Source: Phenylobacterium conjunctum (GTDB lineage: Bacteria > Pseudomonadota > Alphaproteobacteria > Caulobacterales > Caulobacteraceae). From it: a stretch of 64,000 bases of DNA. The notes under the pieces were generated by a model. The model searched no databases. It was not told the DNA's origin and saw only the letters and a program-made list of their open reading frames with translations. A program made the position numbers and the translations under genes. Positions 15,977-24,566 of the stretch are shown here, in pieces; the first letter of the stretch is position 1; every line of letters begins with the position of its first letter. The stretch lies in NCBI RefSeq assembly GCF_042679085.1, contig NZ_JBHTLQ010000005.1, positions 62,001 through 126,000 on the forward strand. The letters are read 5' to 3'.

Positions 15977-16894
15977 ATGCTGCCCGCCCATATCGCCGAG
16001 CGCCTGCGCCTGCCGGCCATGGCCGCGCCCATGTTCCTGGTCTCTGGACCCGACATGGTGCTGGCCGCCTGCAGGGCAGGCATCATCGGGACCTTCCCGG
16101 CCAACAACGCCCGCACCCTGGACGAGCTCGACCAGTGGCTGGGGACGATCAAGGCGACCCTGCCGGCCGACGCGCCGCCCTGGGCCATGAACATCATGGT
16201 CCATCGCTCCTACGCCCGCTGGGAAGAGGAGCTGGAGCTGGTCATGAAGCACCAGCCCCCCATCGTCATCACCGCCCTGGGCAGCCCCAAGGCCGTGGTC
16301 GAGGGCATTCAGTCCTATGGCGGTCTGGTGTGGGCCGATGTGAATAGCCTGACCTACGCCCAGAAGGCGGCCAGTGTCGGCGTTGACGGCCTGGTCCTGG
16401 TCGCCGCCGGCGCCGGCGGCCATACCGGCCCGATTTCTGGCTTCGCCCTGGCGCCCGCGGTCCGCGAGGTGTTCGGCGGGACCATCATCCTGGGCGGCGG
16501 CATCGGCACCGGCCGGGCCATCCGGGCGGCGCGGATGCTGGGGGCGGATCTGGCCAATCTCGGCACCCGGCTGATCGCCTGCGAGGAATCCATGGCCGTG
16601 CCGGACTACAAACAGATGCTGATCGAGGCGACGGCTGAGGACATCGTCCTGTCCGCGGCCCTGACCGGCGTGCCCGCCAACTGGCTGAAGAAGAGCCTGA
16701 TGGCCGCCGGCTACGACGCCGAGGGCCTGAAGACCAAGGCCGAGATCAACCTCGGCCGTCCCGAGGACACCGCCAAGCGCTGGCGCGACGTCTGGTCGGC
16801 GGGGCAGGGGGCCGGCGAGGTCCGGGCGGTCGAGCCCCTGTCCAAGATCGTCGACGAGCTGGCCAAGGACTACGCGGCGGCGGCTGTCGCTTGA
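15977..16894 (+). CDS. Nitronate monooxygenase family FMN protein
   Basis: 305 residues, TIM-barrel. Recognisable FMN-binding parts are AAPMFLVSGPDMVLAACRAG at the start, VAAGAGGHTGPISGFALAPA in the middle with the catalytic-type His, and the phosphate-binding IILGGGIGTGRAIRAARMLG. Family members oxidise nitronates with O2, but many annotated NMOs are quinone reductases or flavin-dependent enzymes of other pathways. Coupled to the DUF1295 gene upstream. Its 3' end is followed by a hairpin in front of the next regulator gene. Confidence 0.8.
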   Translation: MLPAHIAERLRLPAMAAPMFLVSGPDMVLAACRAGIIGTFPANNARTLDELDQWLGTIKATLPADAPPWAMNIMVHRSYARWEEELELVMKHQPPIVITALGSPKAVVEGIQSYGGLVWADVNSLTYAQKAASVGVDGLVLVAAGAGGHTGPISGFALAPAVREVFGGTIILGGGIGTGRAIRAARMLGADLANLGTRLIACEESMAVPDYKQMLIEATAEDIVLSAALTGVPANWLKKSLMAAGYDAEGLKTKAEINLGRPEDTAKRWRDVWSAGQGAGEVRAVEPLSKIVDELAKDYAAAAVA

Positions 16895-16899
16895 CATTG

Positions 16900-16919
16900 A
16901 ACCTCCGGCCCCGGAGGTT
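16900..16919 (+). promoter_or_regulatory. Hairpin containing the ribosome-binding site of the next gene
   Basis: AACCTCCGG and CCGGAGGTT pair perfectly (9 bp) around a 2-nt loop. The right arm contains GGAGG at 16913-16917, 11 bp before the ATG at 16929. It may hide the Shine-Dalgarno of the tandem HxlR gene, or end transcription of the upstream operon; there is no T-run. Confidence 0.45.
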
Positions 16920-16928
16920 CCCGCCCGC

Positions 16929-17876
16929 ATGGCCGACCCCCGACCCTCCCAGGCGCCGCTGACCCAGCTGGTCCAGGCCAACTCCGCGACGCGGGCCCTG
17001 AACATCCTGGGGGATCGCTGGACCCTGATGATCCTGTACCTGGCCTTCCAGCGGGTGCGGCGGTTCGACGAGTTCCAGGGGCGGATCGGTCTGGCCCGCA
17101 GCCTGCTAATCGACCGGCTGCGCCGGCTGTGCGCCGCCGGGATCTTCGAGAAGGTCCGCTATCAGGAGCGGCCGGCCCGCGACGAGTACCGGCTGACCGA
17201 GATGGGCGCCGATCTCTACAGCCTGGCCCTGATGATCATCCGCTGGGAGAAGCGCTGGTTCTTCGACCCCACGAACCCGGCCCACCGGCTGAAGCACAGC
17301 TGCGGCAAGGAGTTCACGCCCCAGTTTCGCTGCAGCGCCTGCGGCGACGAGGTCGGCCCCAGGGACGTCTATGTGCAGGAGGGCCCCGGCGCCGGCTTCG
17401 AGCCCTCGCCGCCGCCCCGCGCCCAGCGCCGCTCCATCGTGCCGACCGAGGCCCTGAACGACGGCAATCCCATGCTCGACCGGGCCTTCCAGGTGCTGGG
17501 CGACCGCTGGACCAGCCACGTCATCGCCTCGGCCTTCCTGGGCCGGCGGCGGTTCAATGAATTCCAGGCCGCCCTGGGCGTCGCGCCCAACATCCTGTCT
17601 GATCGGCTGGGTCGGCTGGTGGACCTGGGCGTGCTGCGGCGTGAGCTCTATCAGGAGCGGCCTGAGCGCTGGGAATATCGCCTGACCGACGAGGGCCGGG
17701 ACCTCTATCCCCTGGTCGCCGAGCTGAACCGCTGGGGCGACCGCTGGCTGGCCGGCGAGGCGGGCGCGCCCTTGATCACCCACCACAGGGCCTGCGGCGC
17801 GGTGCTGGCGCCTCGGATCGCCTGCGACCAGTGCGGTGAGACGGTGACGGCGGACTCAGTCTCGCCCGGGCTCTAG
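16929..17876 (+). CDS. Tandem HxlR-HxlR transcriptional regulator with Cys motifs (paralogue)
   Basis: 315 residues with the same layout as the protein at 6436-7377. HxlR unit 1 covers about 18-112 (LNILGDRWTLMILY, RRFDEFQGRIGLARSLLIDR) followed by HSCGKEFTPQFRCSACGDEV; HxlR unit 2 covers about 185-275 (LGDRWTSHVIASAFLGRRRF, APNILSDRLGRL) followed by RACGAVLAPRIACDQCGETV. Each Cys motif could hold a zinc ion in a ribbon. It follows the DUF1295/NMO operon; its stop overlaps the convergent MCP gene by 4 bp. Confidence 0.85.
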   Translation: MADPRPSQAPLTQLVQANSATRALNILGDRWTLMILYLAFQRVRRFDEFQGRIGLARSLLIDRLRRLCAAGIFEKVRYQERPARDEYRLTEMGADLYSLALMIIRWEKRWFFDPTNPAHRLKHSCGKEFTPQFRCSACGDEVGPRDVYVQEGPGAGFEPSPPPRAQRRSIVPTEALNDGNPMLDRAFQVLGDRWTSHVIASAFLGRRRFNEFQAALGVAPNILSDRLGRLVDLGVLRRELYQERPERWEYRLTDEGRDLYPLVAELNRWGDRWLAGEAGAPLITHHRACGAVLAPRIACDQCGETVTADSVSPGL

Positions 17877-19342
17877 AACTCTTCCCAGGTGTCCGACGGG
17901 CGCGGCGCCGGGGCGCGGGCGCCGACGGCGACCTTCTGCCGGACCGGGGCCCGCGGCGCAGGCGTCCGGACCGAAGCGCCGGCCCGGAAGCGGCCCACCA
18001 GGGACGACAACTCGCCAGTCTCGCCACGCAGGGCGTGGACGGAAGCTGAGGTCTGCTCGACCATGGCGGCGTTCTGCTGGGTCATCTGGTCCATATGATT
18101 GACCGCGGTGTTGACCTGCGACAGGCCCGCCGACTGTTCCTGGGCCGAGGCGGCGATCTCGATGACCACGGCGTCGATCCCGGCCACATGGCCAACGATG
18201 CGGTTCAGGGCCTCGCCGGTCTGGCCCACCAGCTCGACGCCGGAGGCGACCTGGGCGGTGGAGGCGGTGATCAGACCCTTGATCTCCTGGGCGGCCTGGG
18301 CGGAACGCTGGGCGAGCGCGCGGACTTCGGAGGCGACCACGGCGAAGCCCTTACCGCTCTCGCCGGCCCGGGCGGCCTCGACCCCGGCGTTCAGGGCCAG
18401 CAGGTTGGTCTGGAAGGCGATCTCGTCGATGACGCCGATGATCTGGCCGATCTGGCTGGACGAGGCTTCGATCTCGCTCATGGCCTTGACCGCGCGCTCG
18501 ACGATCTCGCCCGAGGTCTGGGCGTCGGCGCGGGCGGTGGCGATGACCTTGTTGGCTTCCTGCGCGCCCTCGGCGGTGCGGCGGACGGTGGCGGTGATCT
18601 GGTCCAGGGCCGCGGCGGTCTGTTCCAGGCTGGCGGCCTGCTGCTCGGTGCGGCGGGACAGGTCGTCGGTGGCCTGGGTGATTTCCTGGGCGCCCGTGTC
18701 GATGGTCTGGGTCGAGGCGCTGAGGGTCTGGATGGCCTGTTCCAGGTGTTCGACAGCGACGTTGAAGTCGCGCTTCAGGGCCTCGTATTCCGCGGCCACG
18801 GTGTCGGTCATGCGGGCGGTCAGGTCGCCCTCGGCCAGGCGCGACAGCTGCCGGGCCATGGTCTCGACGACGCGCTTCTGCTCGCGGCCGGCGGCTTCGA
18901 AGGCGGCCTCGGTCTCCTGCAGGCGGCGGTCCAGTTCATCGCGCGACTTCGCGGCGAGGTCTTCCAGCCGCTGGCGCTCGATGGCGTTCTCCTTGAAGAC
19001 CAGGACGCTGCGGGCCATGTCGCCGAGTTCGTCGCGGCGGTCAGTTCCGAACACCGCGACCGTGTGGTCCCCGTCAGCCAGCCGGCGCATCACCTGCTCC
19101 AGGCGACGGATCGCGCCGACCACCAGATGCTCGAAGAAGGCCGTCCCGACCAGGGCGCCGACGATCACCATGACCGCAACCGCGCCGTCCAGCATCATCG
19201 CTGTGCGATAGAGGGTGTCGGCCTTGTCGCCGCCGGTGTGCACCTCCTTCAGGATCGACATGTTGATGGCGATCACGCCCAGCATGGCCAGGACGCCCAT
19301 GGCCCAGGAGGTGCGCATCCGGGCCTTGATGGTCTGCAACAT
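17873..19342 (-). CDS. Methyl-accepting chemotaxis protein
   Basis: 489 residues. Two membrane segments (about 13-32 and 50-72) enclose only a very short periplasmic loop, so it lacks a normal ligand-binding domain and may sense membrane or cytoplasmic signals. HAMP-like helices follow (RRLEQVMRRLADGDHTVAVF, AEGDLTARMTDTVAAEYEAL) and then the signalling domain with the hairpin tip IDEIAFQTNLLALNAGVEAA. The C-terminus TWEEF fits the xWxxF pentapeptide that tethers CheR/CheB in other MCPs. Placement in a catabolic region suggests taxis toward the substrate (inference). Confidence 0.9.
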   Translation of the reverse strand: MLQTIKARMRTSWAMGVLAMLGVIAINMSILKEVHTGGDKADTLYRTAMMLDGAVAVMVIVGALVGTAFFEHLVVGAIRRLEQVMRRLADGDHTVAVFGTDRRDELGDMARSVLVFKENAIERQRLEDLAAKSRDELDRRLQETEAAFEAAGREQKRVVETMARQLSRLAEGDLTARMTDTVAAEYEALKRDFNVAVEHLEQAIQTLSASTQTIDTGAQEITQATDDLSRRTEQQAASLEQTAAALDQITATVRRTAEGAQEANKVIATARADAQTSGEIVERAVKAMSEIEASSSQIGQIIGVIDEIAFQTNLLALNAGVEAARAGESGKGFAVVASEVRALAQRSAQAAQEIKGLITASTAQVASGVELVGQTGEALNRIVGHVAGIDAVVIEIAASAQEQSAGLSQVNTAVNHMDQMTQQNAAMVEQTSASVHALRGETGELSSLVGRFRAGASVRTPAPRAPVRQKVAVGARAPAPRPSDTWEEF

Positions 19343-19450
19343 AGGGTGGCTCTTCCAAGCAGAGTACGACTGCTGGAAGGCTCACCGATTCAGGTAAACG
19401 AGCGTTAACGGGCGGGCGCTTCCGGCGCGCGTCATCCCGACGCAGTCGGC

Positions 19451-19966
19451 TCAGACGGCGGGGCGGGACAGCATCTCGCGGACTTCGTCGGTCATCGGCT
19501 GGCCGGCCTTCATGGCGGCGCTGATCCGGCCGTCGAAGTACTCGCGCCATTCCTTGATCAGCAGGCCCTCGAACTCCAGGCTGCCGGCATAGGGGATGGC
19601 CACGTGCTCGCCGGTGGTCAGCCAGAACTCGTCGACGCCTTCCATGAACAGGCGATTGTCGTTCTCGGCGTGGTCGAAGATCCGCCACTTGTTGGTCTTG
19701 ATGATCGGCGCCATGCCTTGCAGGGCCTTGCGCATGGCGGCCTTGCCGCGGATCGCCGGGGCGTAGCCCGAGGAGTTGCGCCAGATGATGTCGTCGGTGA
19801 CGTGAACCAGCACGCCCTCGATGTCCTGCTTGTGCCAGGCCGCGATGACGGCTTGCAGGACGGGATAGAGGCGGGGCGCGGTCATGTCGGTGTCCTTGGC
19901 TTGAGCCAGAGCAGGGGCGAGGGCGAGGGCGGGCAGGGCCGCGGCGAGGGTGCGTCGGTCGATCAT
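19451..19966 (-). CDS. Exported NTF2-fold protein, limonene-epoxide-hydrolase-like, triad Arg replaced
   Basis: 171 residues. Begins MIDRRTLAAALPALALAPAL, a signal peptide with an RR pair. The mature part is an LEH-like cone. In LEH the catalytic triad is Arg-x-Asp plus a later Asp; here the region reads EGVDEF (Gly110, Asp112) and WREYFD (Asp145), so both Asp are kept and the Arg is Gly. The ATG overlaps the upstream gene's TGA (ATGA), so the pair is translationally coupled, and both share the W-R-I-F and RLF-EGVD blocks: a local duplication. Hydrolase activity is therefore doubtful; isomerase or binding is possible. Confidence 0.75.
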   Translation of the reverse strand: MIDRRTLAAALPALALAPALAQAKDTDMTAPRLYPVLQAVIAAWHKQDIEGVLVHVTDDIIWRNSSGYAPAIRGKAAMRKALQGMAPIIKTNKWRIFDHAENDNRLFMEGVDEFWLTTGEHVAIPYAGSLEFEGLLIKEWREYFDGRISAAMKAGQPMTDEVREMLSRPAV

Positions 19967-20388
19967 TTCGCCTCGCCCAGCAGGTCGAGCACCTGCTTGC
20001 TGAACGCCTGGCCGGCCTTGTGCTCGGCGGCGACGTTGAGATCCACATAGTCGCGCCAGCCGGTGATCAGGCCGTCGCGGAATTCGAGCACGCCGACATA
20101 GGGGGTGGCGACCCGTTTGCCGTCGGCGGTGGTGTAGTCGTCGACGCCTTCGATGAAGAGCCGATCCCCGGTCTCCGACCAGTTGAAGATCCGCCACTTG
20201 ATGTCGTGCATGTCGGCCTGGAAGCGCTCCAGGAGCTTGCGGGCCGTGACCTTGCCGCGAACCGGCGGGAGGCTGACGGCGGCGTAGTGCCAGACGATGT
20301 CATCGGCCATGAAGCCCATGACCCGATCGATGTCCTTGGCCTGCCAGGCCTCGATCACCTGGGTGAGGATGTCGTAGCAGCGGCCCAT
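19963..20388 (-). CDS. Cytoplasmic NTF2-fold protein, limonene-epoxide-hydrolase-like, triad Arg replaced
   Basis: 141 residues, no signal peptide. LEH-like fold with IEGVDDY (Gly81, Asp83) and WRDYVD (Asp116): the two Asp of the LEH triad are present, the Arg is Gly as in its downstream neighbour. His34 and Trp33 (IVWHYAA) line what would be the pocket. Second gene after the TonB-dependent receptor on the same strand, separated from it by a strong hairpin. Likely acts on a cyclic epoxide, enol or ketone intermediate, but chemistry is unproven. Confidence 0.75.
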   Translation of the reverse strand: MGRCYDILTQVIEAWQAKDIDRVMGFMADDIVWHYAAVSLPPVRGKVTARKLLERFQADMHDIKWRIFNWSETGDRLFIEGVDDYTTADGKRVATPYVGVLEFRDGLITGWRDYVDLNVAAEHKAGQAFSKQVLDLLGEAK

Positions 20389-20421
20389 CGTCGGTACTCA
20401 CTCAATCTGCAGATATGGAAA

Positions 20422-20447
20422 CGGCCGGGCGACGATGCGCCCGGCCG
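20422..20447 (-). terminator. GC hairpin after the TonB-dependent receptor gene
   Basis: CGGCCGGGCG and CGCCCGGCCG pair perfectly over 10 bp around a 6-nt loop; on the reverse strand TTTCC follows. It lies between the receptor stop (20458) and the first NTF2-fold gene (20388) and probably lowers read-through. Confidence 0.65.
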
Positions 20448-20457
20448 CGCCATAAGC

Positions 20458-22725
20458 CTAGAACGCGGCGGAGAACTCAACGCCGACGGTGCGCGGCGCG
20501 CCGAACGAGGACATCTCTTCCTGGAAGAAGGCGATGATGTTCGTGCGGTACAGCTCGTCGGTGATGTTCTTGCCCCACACCGAGACACTCCAGTTCTTGT
20601 CCTCGGAGGTCAGGGTCAGGCGGGCGTCGAGCGTGCCATAGGCCTTTTCCCAGGTGGTGTTCTCAGGCGCCCACGGCATCTTGCCCTGCCAGCGATAGGA
20701 GATGCGGGCGCTGACCGCGTCTTCCCACAGGCCGGCGTCGGTGGTGACTTCGGCGCCGACGGCCGACTGGTACTTCGGCGTCCGCTGCATCATGTGGCCG
20801 GAGTTGTTCACGCCGGCGAACACGAAGGTGTCGTAGGTCGCATCCACATAGGAGCCGCTGGCCCACGCCTTGAACCAGTCGTTCGGGGCGTATTGCAGGT
20901 CAGTCTCCAGGCCCTTGATCGTCGCGCCAGGAGCGTTGCTGATCACGTTGCAGAGGCAGGAGGACAGGGTCTGCTGAACCTGCAGGTCCTTGTACTTCAT
21001 GTAGAACAGGGCCGAGTTCCAGCGCACGGTCCGGTCGAACAGCTCGGTCTTGTAGCCCAGCTCGTAGTTGGTGACCGTTTCCGGGTTGTACGGCGTGCGG
21101 GCCGCGAACGCGTTAGAGGCGCTGTTCTGGAAGCCGCCGCCCTTGAAGCCGACGGAGATGGTGCCGTAGGCCATGGTGGTGTCGTTGGGCGTCCAGCGCA
21201 GGGTGGCCTGCGGCGTCAGCTTCTTCCAGTCTTCACCGTAGGGCGTGGCGAAGTTGGTGGTCAGCGGGGTCAGCGGCGCGGTGTCGGCCGGGTTCAGCCG
21301 ATCGCCGGTGGCCACGATGATGCCCTGTTGGAAGCCCCACTTCTTGTCCTTGGTGTAGCGGGCGCCGACCTCGAGCTTCAGGGTGTCGGTCATCTTCCAG
21401 CCCAGTTGGGCGAAGATGGCCATGTCGCGGTTGTGGCCCTGGTCGTTCCAGTGGGATTCGCCCGACAGGGTCGGCAGGACGGTCGATTCACCCCAGTAGC
21501 GGTTGTACTGGTGGACCTTGCTCTTCTGATAGTAGGCGCCCACGATCCAGTCGATCGCGCTGTCGGTGTTGGTCGAGGCCAGGCGCAGTTCCTGGGAGAC
21601 CTGTTCCACTTCCTCGTTGAAGTTCACCGGCTCGGCGAACAGCAGCGGACCGGCGACATTGTAGCCGTTTGCCGGGCCCAGGCCCGTCTGGTCGTACAGG
21701 GTGAAGGACTGGTTGTTCCGGTAGCCGGTGATGCTGGACAGCCGGATGCCCTCGGCGATGTCCTTCTCGACCTTGCCGATGACATTGTAGGTCTCGTGCC
21801 GGGCGCCCTGCGGCGTCGGCGCGATGTCGCCCTTGAACAGCGGCCAGATCGGCAGGCTCTCGCGGACGTCCAGGTGGCCGCGCTTGGCGGCGATCAGGGC
21901 GCGCGTGGTGGACCACGGCGTGAAGCTGGCCGGCAGGGTGGTGCTCTTCAGACCGACGCGGTTCACGCCGTCATTGCTGTCCTTGGAGTAGTCGACGATC
22001 AGGTCGGCCGTCAGGTCGCTGCCTTGCGGGCGGTAGGACAGGTAGAGGCGGCCCTGGAGCGAATCCAGGTTCTCGACCTCGGTGTTGTGCAGGATGTCCT
22101 TGGCGTAGCCGCCGCGGTTGATGGTCTGGAAGGCGAAGCGGGCGTTCAGGCTGTCGGTGATCGCGCCGTTCAGGAAGCCTTGGGTCTGACGCAGATCGTA
22201 GTTGCCCAGCGTGACCGTGACCTTGCCAGAGCGTTCCGAGGTCGGGCTGTTGGAGATGATGTTGACCGCGCCGCCGGCGACGTTCTTGCCGAGCAGCACG
22301 CCCTGCGGGCCGCGAACCACTTCCACCCGGGCGACGTCATAGAAGGCCGAGTTCAGGTTGCCGGAGCGGGCCACGAACACGTCGTCCACAAAGGTCGAGA
22401 CCGATTGGTCGGCGGTGGGCGAGCTGAGGCGGGTGTTCACGACGCCGCGGATGTTGATCTCGTTGGACTGCGGCGAGTTCGCCGTGAACGAGATGCCCGT
22501 CATGTTGTGGGCGAGGTCCTCCAGGCTGAGGACCCGATCCTTCTGCAGGCTCGCGCCGGTGACGGCGGTGATGGCCAGAGGCGCCTGCTGGACGTTCTCT
22601 TCCCGCTTCTGGGCGGTGACGATCAGCTCTTCGAGTTGGGTGTCGCCCGCGGCGGCCATGGCCGGCAGGGCGAGGGTCATGCCCGCGAGCAGGGCGATGA
22701 CGGAAGTGGTGTGCTGAAGCTTCAA
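20458..22725 (-). CDS. TonB-dependent receptor, FecA/BtuB-like, catabolic-cluster type
   Basis: 755 residues. After a signal peptide ending ALPAMAAA comes LEELIVTAQKREENVQQAPL, the plug start typical of sphingomonad and caulobacter receptors, then VEVVRGPQGVLLGKNVAGGA (plug end) and a barrel ending TVGVEFSAAF. TTG 22725 was chosen because AGGGGGA stands 8 bp upstream and the signal peptide starts there; a frame open to 22902 would add an implausible tail before it. It imports a large or scarce substrate across the outer membrane, probably that of the surrounding pathway. NTF2-fold genes follow on the same strand. Confidence 0.9.
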   Translation of the reverse strand: MKLQHTTSVIALLAGMTLALPAMAAAGDTQLEELIVTAQKREENVQQAPLAITAVTGASLQKDRVLSLEDLAHNMTGISFTANSPQSNEINIRGVVNTRLSSPTADQSVSTFVDDVFVARSGNLNSAFYDVARVEVVRGPQGVLLGKNVAGGAVNIISNSPTSERSGKVTVTLGNYDLRQTQGFLNGAITDSLNARFAFQTINRGGYAKDILHNTEVENLDSLQGRLYLSYRPQGSDLTADLIVDYSKDSNDGVNRVGLKSTTLPASFTPWSTTRALIAAKRGHLDVRESLPIWPLFKGDIAPTPQGARHETYNVIGKVEKDIAEGIRLSSITGYRNNQSFTLYDQTGLGPANGYNVAGPLLFAEPVNFNEEVEQVSQELRLASTNTDSAIDWIVGAYYQKSKVHQYNRYWGESTVLPTLSGESHWNDQGHNRDMAIFAQLGWKMTDTLKLEVGARYTKDKKWGFQQGIIVATGDRLNPADTAPLTPLTTNFATPYGEDWKKLTPQATLRWTPNDTTMAYGTISVGFKGGGFQNSASNAFAARTPYNPETVTNYELGYKTELFDRTVRWNSALFYMKYKDLQVQQTLSSCLCNVISNAPGATIKGLETDLQYAPNDWFKAWASGSYVDATYDTFVFAGVNNSGHMMQRTPKYQSAVGAEVTTDAGLWEDAVSARISYRWQGKMPWAPENTTWEKAYGTLDARLTLTSEDKNWSVSVWGKNITDELYRTNIIAFFQEEMSSFGAPRTVGVEFSAAF

Positions 22726-23169
22726 GTTGGTTTCCCCCTTTGGGTCGCCGTTCCGCGTCGGCTGGCCCGTCGTTGTGCGTCCGCGACGGCGGACGATGTG
22801 CGGCAGTTCGGAAAGAGGGTGAACGATTGCCGGAGCAAGGCTTGCATAAGGCCACTTGCCGATGAGCGTCTCCGACAGGTCGGCGCGCAGCTCGCAACCC
22901 ATTCGGGCTCCGGGCGACAGCTTCCCCCCTTGGGTATTCTTTCTTCTATTCCTCCCAGCTTAGGTCAGGTTTTTTAGTCTCGTCAAGCAAGTCACCCCTG
23001 CCGTAAGCTCCCGGTCCGGTGTGGCGCGCGCAACCTGAGGGCGGCGCGGTCTGCTGGATTCGGGAGTTCGAGAAAGCACTTGCCAACAGTCGGTACTGTT
23101 ACGCAAGTTAATTCGGCGCGAGGCCCCCGCGGAGAGGCGGCCGATCACTTAGGGAAGGAATCGTCACCC
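22726..23169. other. Divergent regulatory region without a gene
   Basis: 444 bp between the receptor (leftward) and an LEH-like gene (rightward). It contains a copy-like motif CTTGCATAAGGCCAC at 22841-22855 (plus strand), a leftward TTGACG at 22986-22981, and a large palindrome at 23078-23108. No coding frame is convincing. Confidence 0.6.
23078..23108. promoter_or_regulatory. 31-bp interrupted palindrome, candidate TetR-type operator
   Basis: Outer arms ACTTGC (23078-23083) and GCAAGT (23103-23108) and inner arms AACAGT (23085-23090) and ACTGTT (23095-23100) are exact inverted complements. It lies 61 bp before the LEH-like gene at 23170. Size and symmetry suit a TetR-family dimer, and a tandem TetR gene is encoded at 28863. 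Confidence 0.6.
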
Positions 23170-23586
23170 ATGGCTGCAGCGCTGTCGGACGCCGAAAAGA
23201 TCGCCAAGGGCCGTGAAATGGCCGAGGCCTGGAAGGCCATGGACTGGCGCAAGGTCGCCGACATGTTCACCCCCGACGGGGTGCTGCATTCGATGATGGT
23301 CGAGCCGGTGGTGGGCCGCGAGGCGGTCTACAAGCGCGTCTCCGGCCTCAGCGACGGCCTGGAATCGATCACTCTGAACCTGCGCAACCTCGGCGTGGTG
23401 GACGGGACCCTGTTCATGGAGCGGGTCGACGAGTTCGTGATCCGCGGCAAGGCGGGCTCGGCCCCGGTGGTCGGCGTGCTGGAGTTCGAGGGGCCGCTCA
23501 TCAAGGTCTGGCGTGAGTACTACGACCGCGCACACCTGCTGAAGGCCATGGGCCTGGTGGAAGACTTCGACGCGAAGACCCGGTGA
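23170..23586 (+). CDS. Limonene-1,2-epoxide-hydrolase-like protein with complete Arg-Asp-Asp triad
   Basis: 138 residues. The LEH signature is intact: ERVDEF gives Arg85 and Asp87 and WREYYD gives Asp119, with the same spacing as the Arg99-Asp101-Asp132 triad known for LEH. It would open an epoxide by direct water attack. The start at 23170 follows GGGAAGGAA; an open frame to 23080 begins inside the upstream palindrome. The stop TGA overlaps the ATG of the next gene, so both are translated together. Confidence 0.8.
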   Translation: MAAALSDAEKIAKGREMAEAWKAMDWRKVADMFTPDGVLHSMMVEPVVGREAVYKRVSGLSDGLESITLNLRNLGVVDGTLFMERVDEFVIRGKAGSAPVVGVLEFEGPLIKVWREYYDRAHLLKAMGLVEDFDAKTR

Positions 23587-24119
23587 TGCCCCCGACTGAG
23601 ATCGACTCCGCTGAGCTTCAGGGCCTGCTAGACAAGCAGGCCATCAACGAGGTGCTGATGCGCTACAGCCGCGCGGTCGACCGTGGCGACGAGGCCCTCT
23701 TGCGCGCCTGCTACCACGACGACGCCGTCGAGGATCACGGCGGGTCCTTCCTGGGGGCGGCGAGCGACTACATCGCCGCCATCCTGCCGGCCCTGCACAG
23801 TGATCGGCTGATGACCCACACGGTCACCAATGTCCTGGTGGAGCTGGAGAGCCCGATCCTGGCGCGGTCGGAGTGCTACTACCTGTCCTTCGCCCGCTAT
23901 CCGGCCGCCGAGCCGCCGTTCGAGACCCTGACCCTGGCGCGGGCCATCGACCGGATGGAGAAGCGGGACGGGGTCTGGCGCATCGCGCGGCGGACCCTGC
24001 GCTGGGAGTGGAACCGCGAGCAGCCCATCGCCGAGACCTGGGCCCGCGGCGGCATTGGCGATCCAGCCATCCTGCTGCATGGCGGCAAGATGCCGAACGA
24101 TCCGCTTTACGACGCCTGA
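23586..24119 (+). CDS. SnoaL-like NTF2-fold protein (bile-acid-dehydratase/aromatic-dioxygenase-beta-like)
   Basis: 177 residues. N-terminal helix LDKQAINEVLMRYSRAVDRGDEALLRACY followed by HDDAVEDHGG is typical of the SnoaL_4 group, which includes dehydratases and isomerases. The Tyr26-Asp31-His44 region is where such enzymes place catalytic residues, but no specific reaction can be assigned. ATG 23586 overlaps the upstream stop (TGATG); GTG 23583 is the alternative. Followed directly by a perfect palindromic terminator. Confidence 0.75.
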   Translation: MPPTEIDSAELQGLLDKQAINEVLMRYSRAVDRGDEALLRACYHDDAVEDHGGSFLGAASDYIAAILPALHSDRLMTHTVTNVLVELESPILARSECYYLSFARYPAAEPPFETLTLARAIDRMEKRDGVWRIARRTLRWEWNREQPIAETWARGGIGDPAILLHGGKMPNDPLYDA

Positions 24120-24120
24120 A

Positions 24121-24146
24121 CCCTCTCCCCGCATGCGGGGAGAGGG
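24121..24146. terminator. Perfect 26-bp palindrome between convergent genes
   Basis: CCCTCTCCCCGCA and its exact reverse complement form a 13-bp self-complementary arm pair with no loop bases outside the centre. It starts right after the stop of the SnoaL-like gene and ends 18 bp before the stop of the convergent gene. It likely ends transcription from both sides, though no T-run is present. Confidence 0.65.
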
Positions 24147-24164
24147 AGCGCTCCGGGCCCTTGT

Positions 24165-24551
24165 TCAGCGGCCGTGGGCGCGCAGTTGGGCCGACTTGGC
24201 GCTGTCGATGTACTCGTCCAGGCGGGTGATCACGCCGTTTTCCATCTTCACCACCACGCAGGCGTCCATGGCCCACTTGGTCCCGTCGGGGAGGGTGGCT
24301 TCCAGGACGTGCTGCTGCATGAAGCCGTCCGGCAGGGCCTCCAGGCGCAGGACCCGGTAGTTGCGGTCGGGCAGGGCGCGGATGAACCAGTCCAGCACCT
24401 TCATGTTCTGGTCGACGGTCTGCTCGATGCCGTCGTTGTTGTGCCAGAGCTTGGCGTCGGGGTGATAGCAGGCGCGCACCGTGGCGGTGTCGCCGGACTG
24501 GATGGCGCCGACGAACTTCTTAGCGAAGGCGATATAGTCTTGCGGGGTCAT
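24165..24551 (-). CDS. SnoaL/ketosteroid-isomerase-like NTF2-fold protein
   Basis: 128 residues, soluble. The pattern FVGAIQSGDTATVRACYHPDAKLWHN followed by QNMKVLDWFIRALPD and the strand MDACVVVKMENGVITRLDEY is that of SnoaL_2/ketosteroid-isomerase-like proteins. Asp and His residues line the pocket, but no steroid isomerase triad can be confirmed. The SDR gene ends 15 bp upstream on the same strand, so the two probably form an operon with the oxygenase gene further up. Confidence 0.75.
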   Translation of the reverse strand: MTPQDYIAFAKKFVGAIQSGDTATVRACYHPDAKLWHNNDGIEQTVDQNMKVLDWFIRALPDRNYRVLRLEALPDGFMQQHVLEATLPDGTKWAMDACVVVKMENGVITRLDEYIDSAKSAQLRAHGR

Positions 24552-24566
24552 GATCGGGCTCTCGCT

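Noticed and set aside
20020..22977. A 985-codon open frame on the plus strand
   Set aside because: It runs antisense through a clear TonB-dependent receptor and two NTF2-fold genes; its low-complexity Gly/Val/Ala/Asp/Arg composition is the usual result of GC-rich codon bias read backwards.
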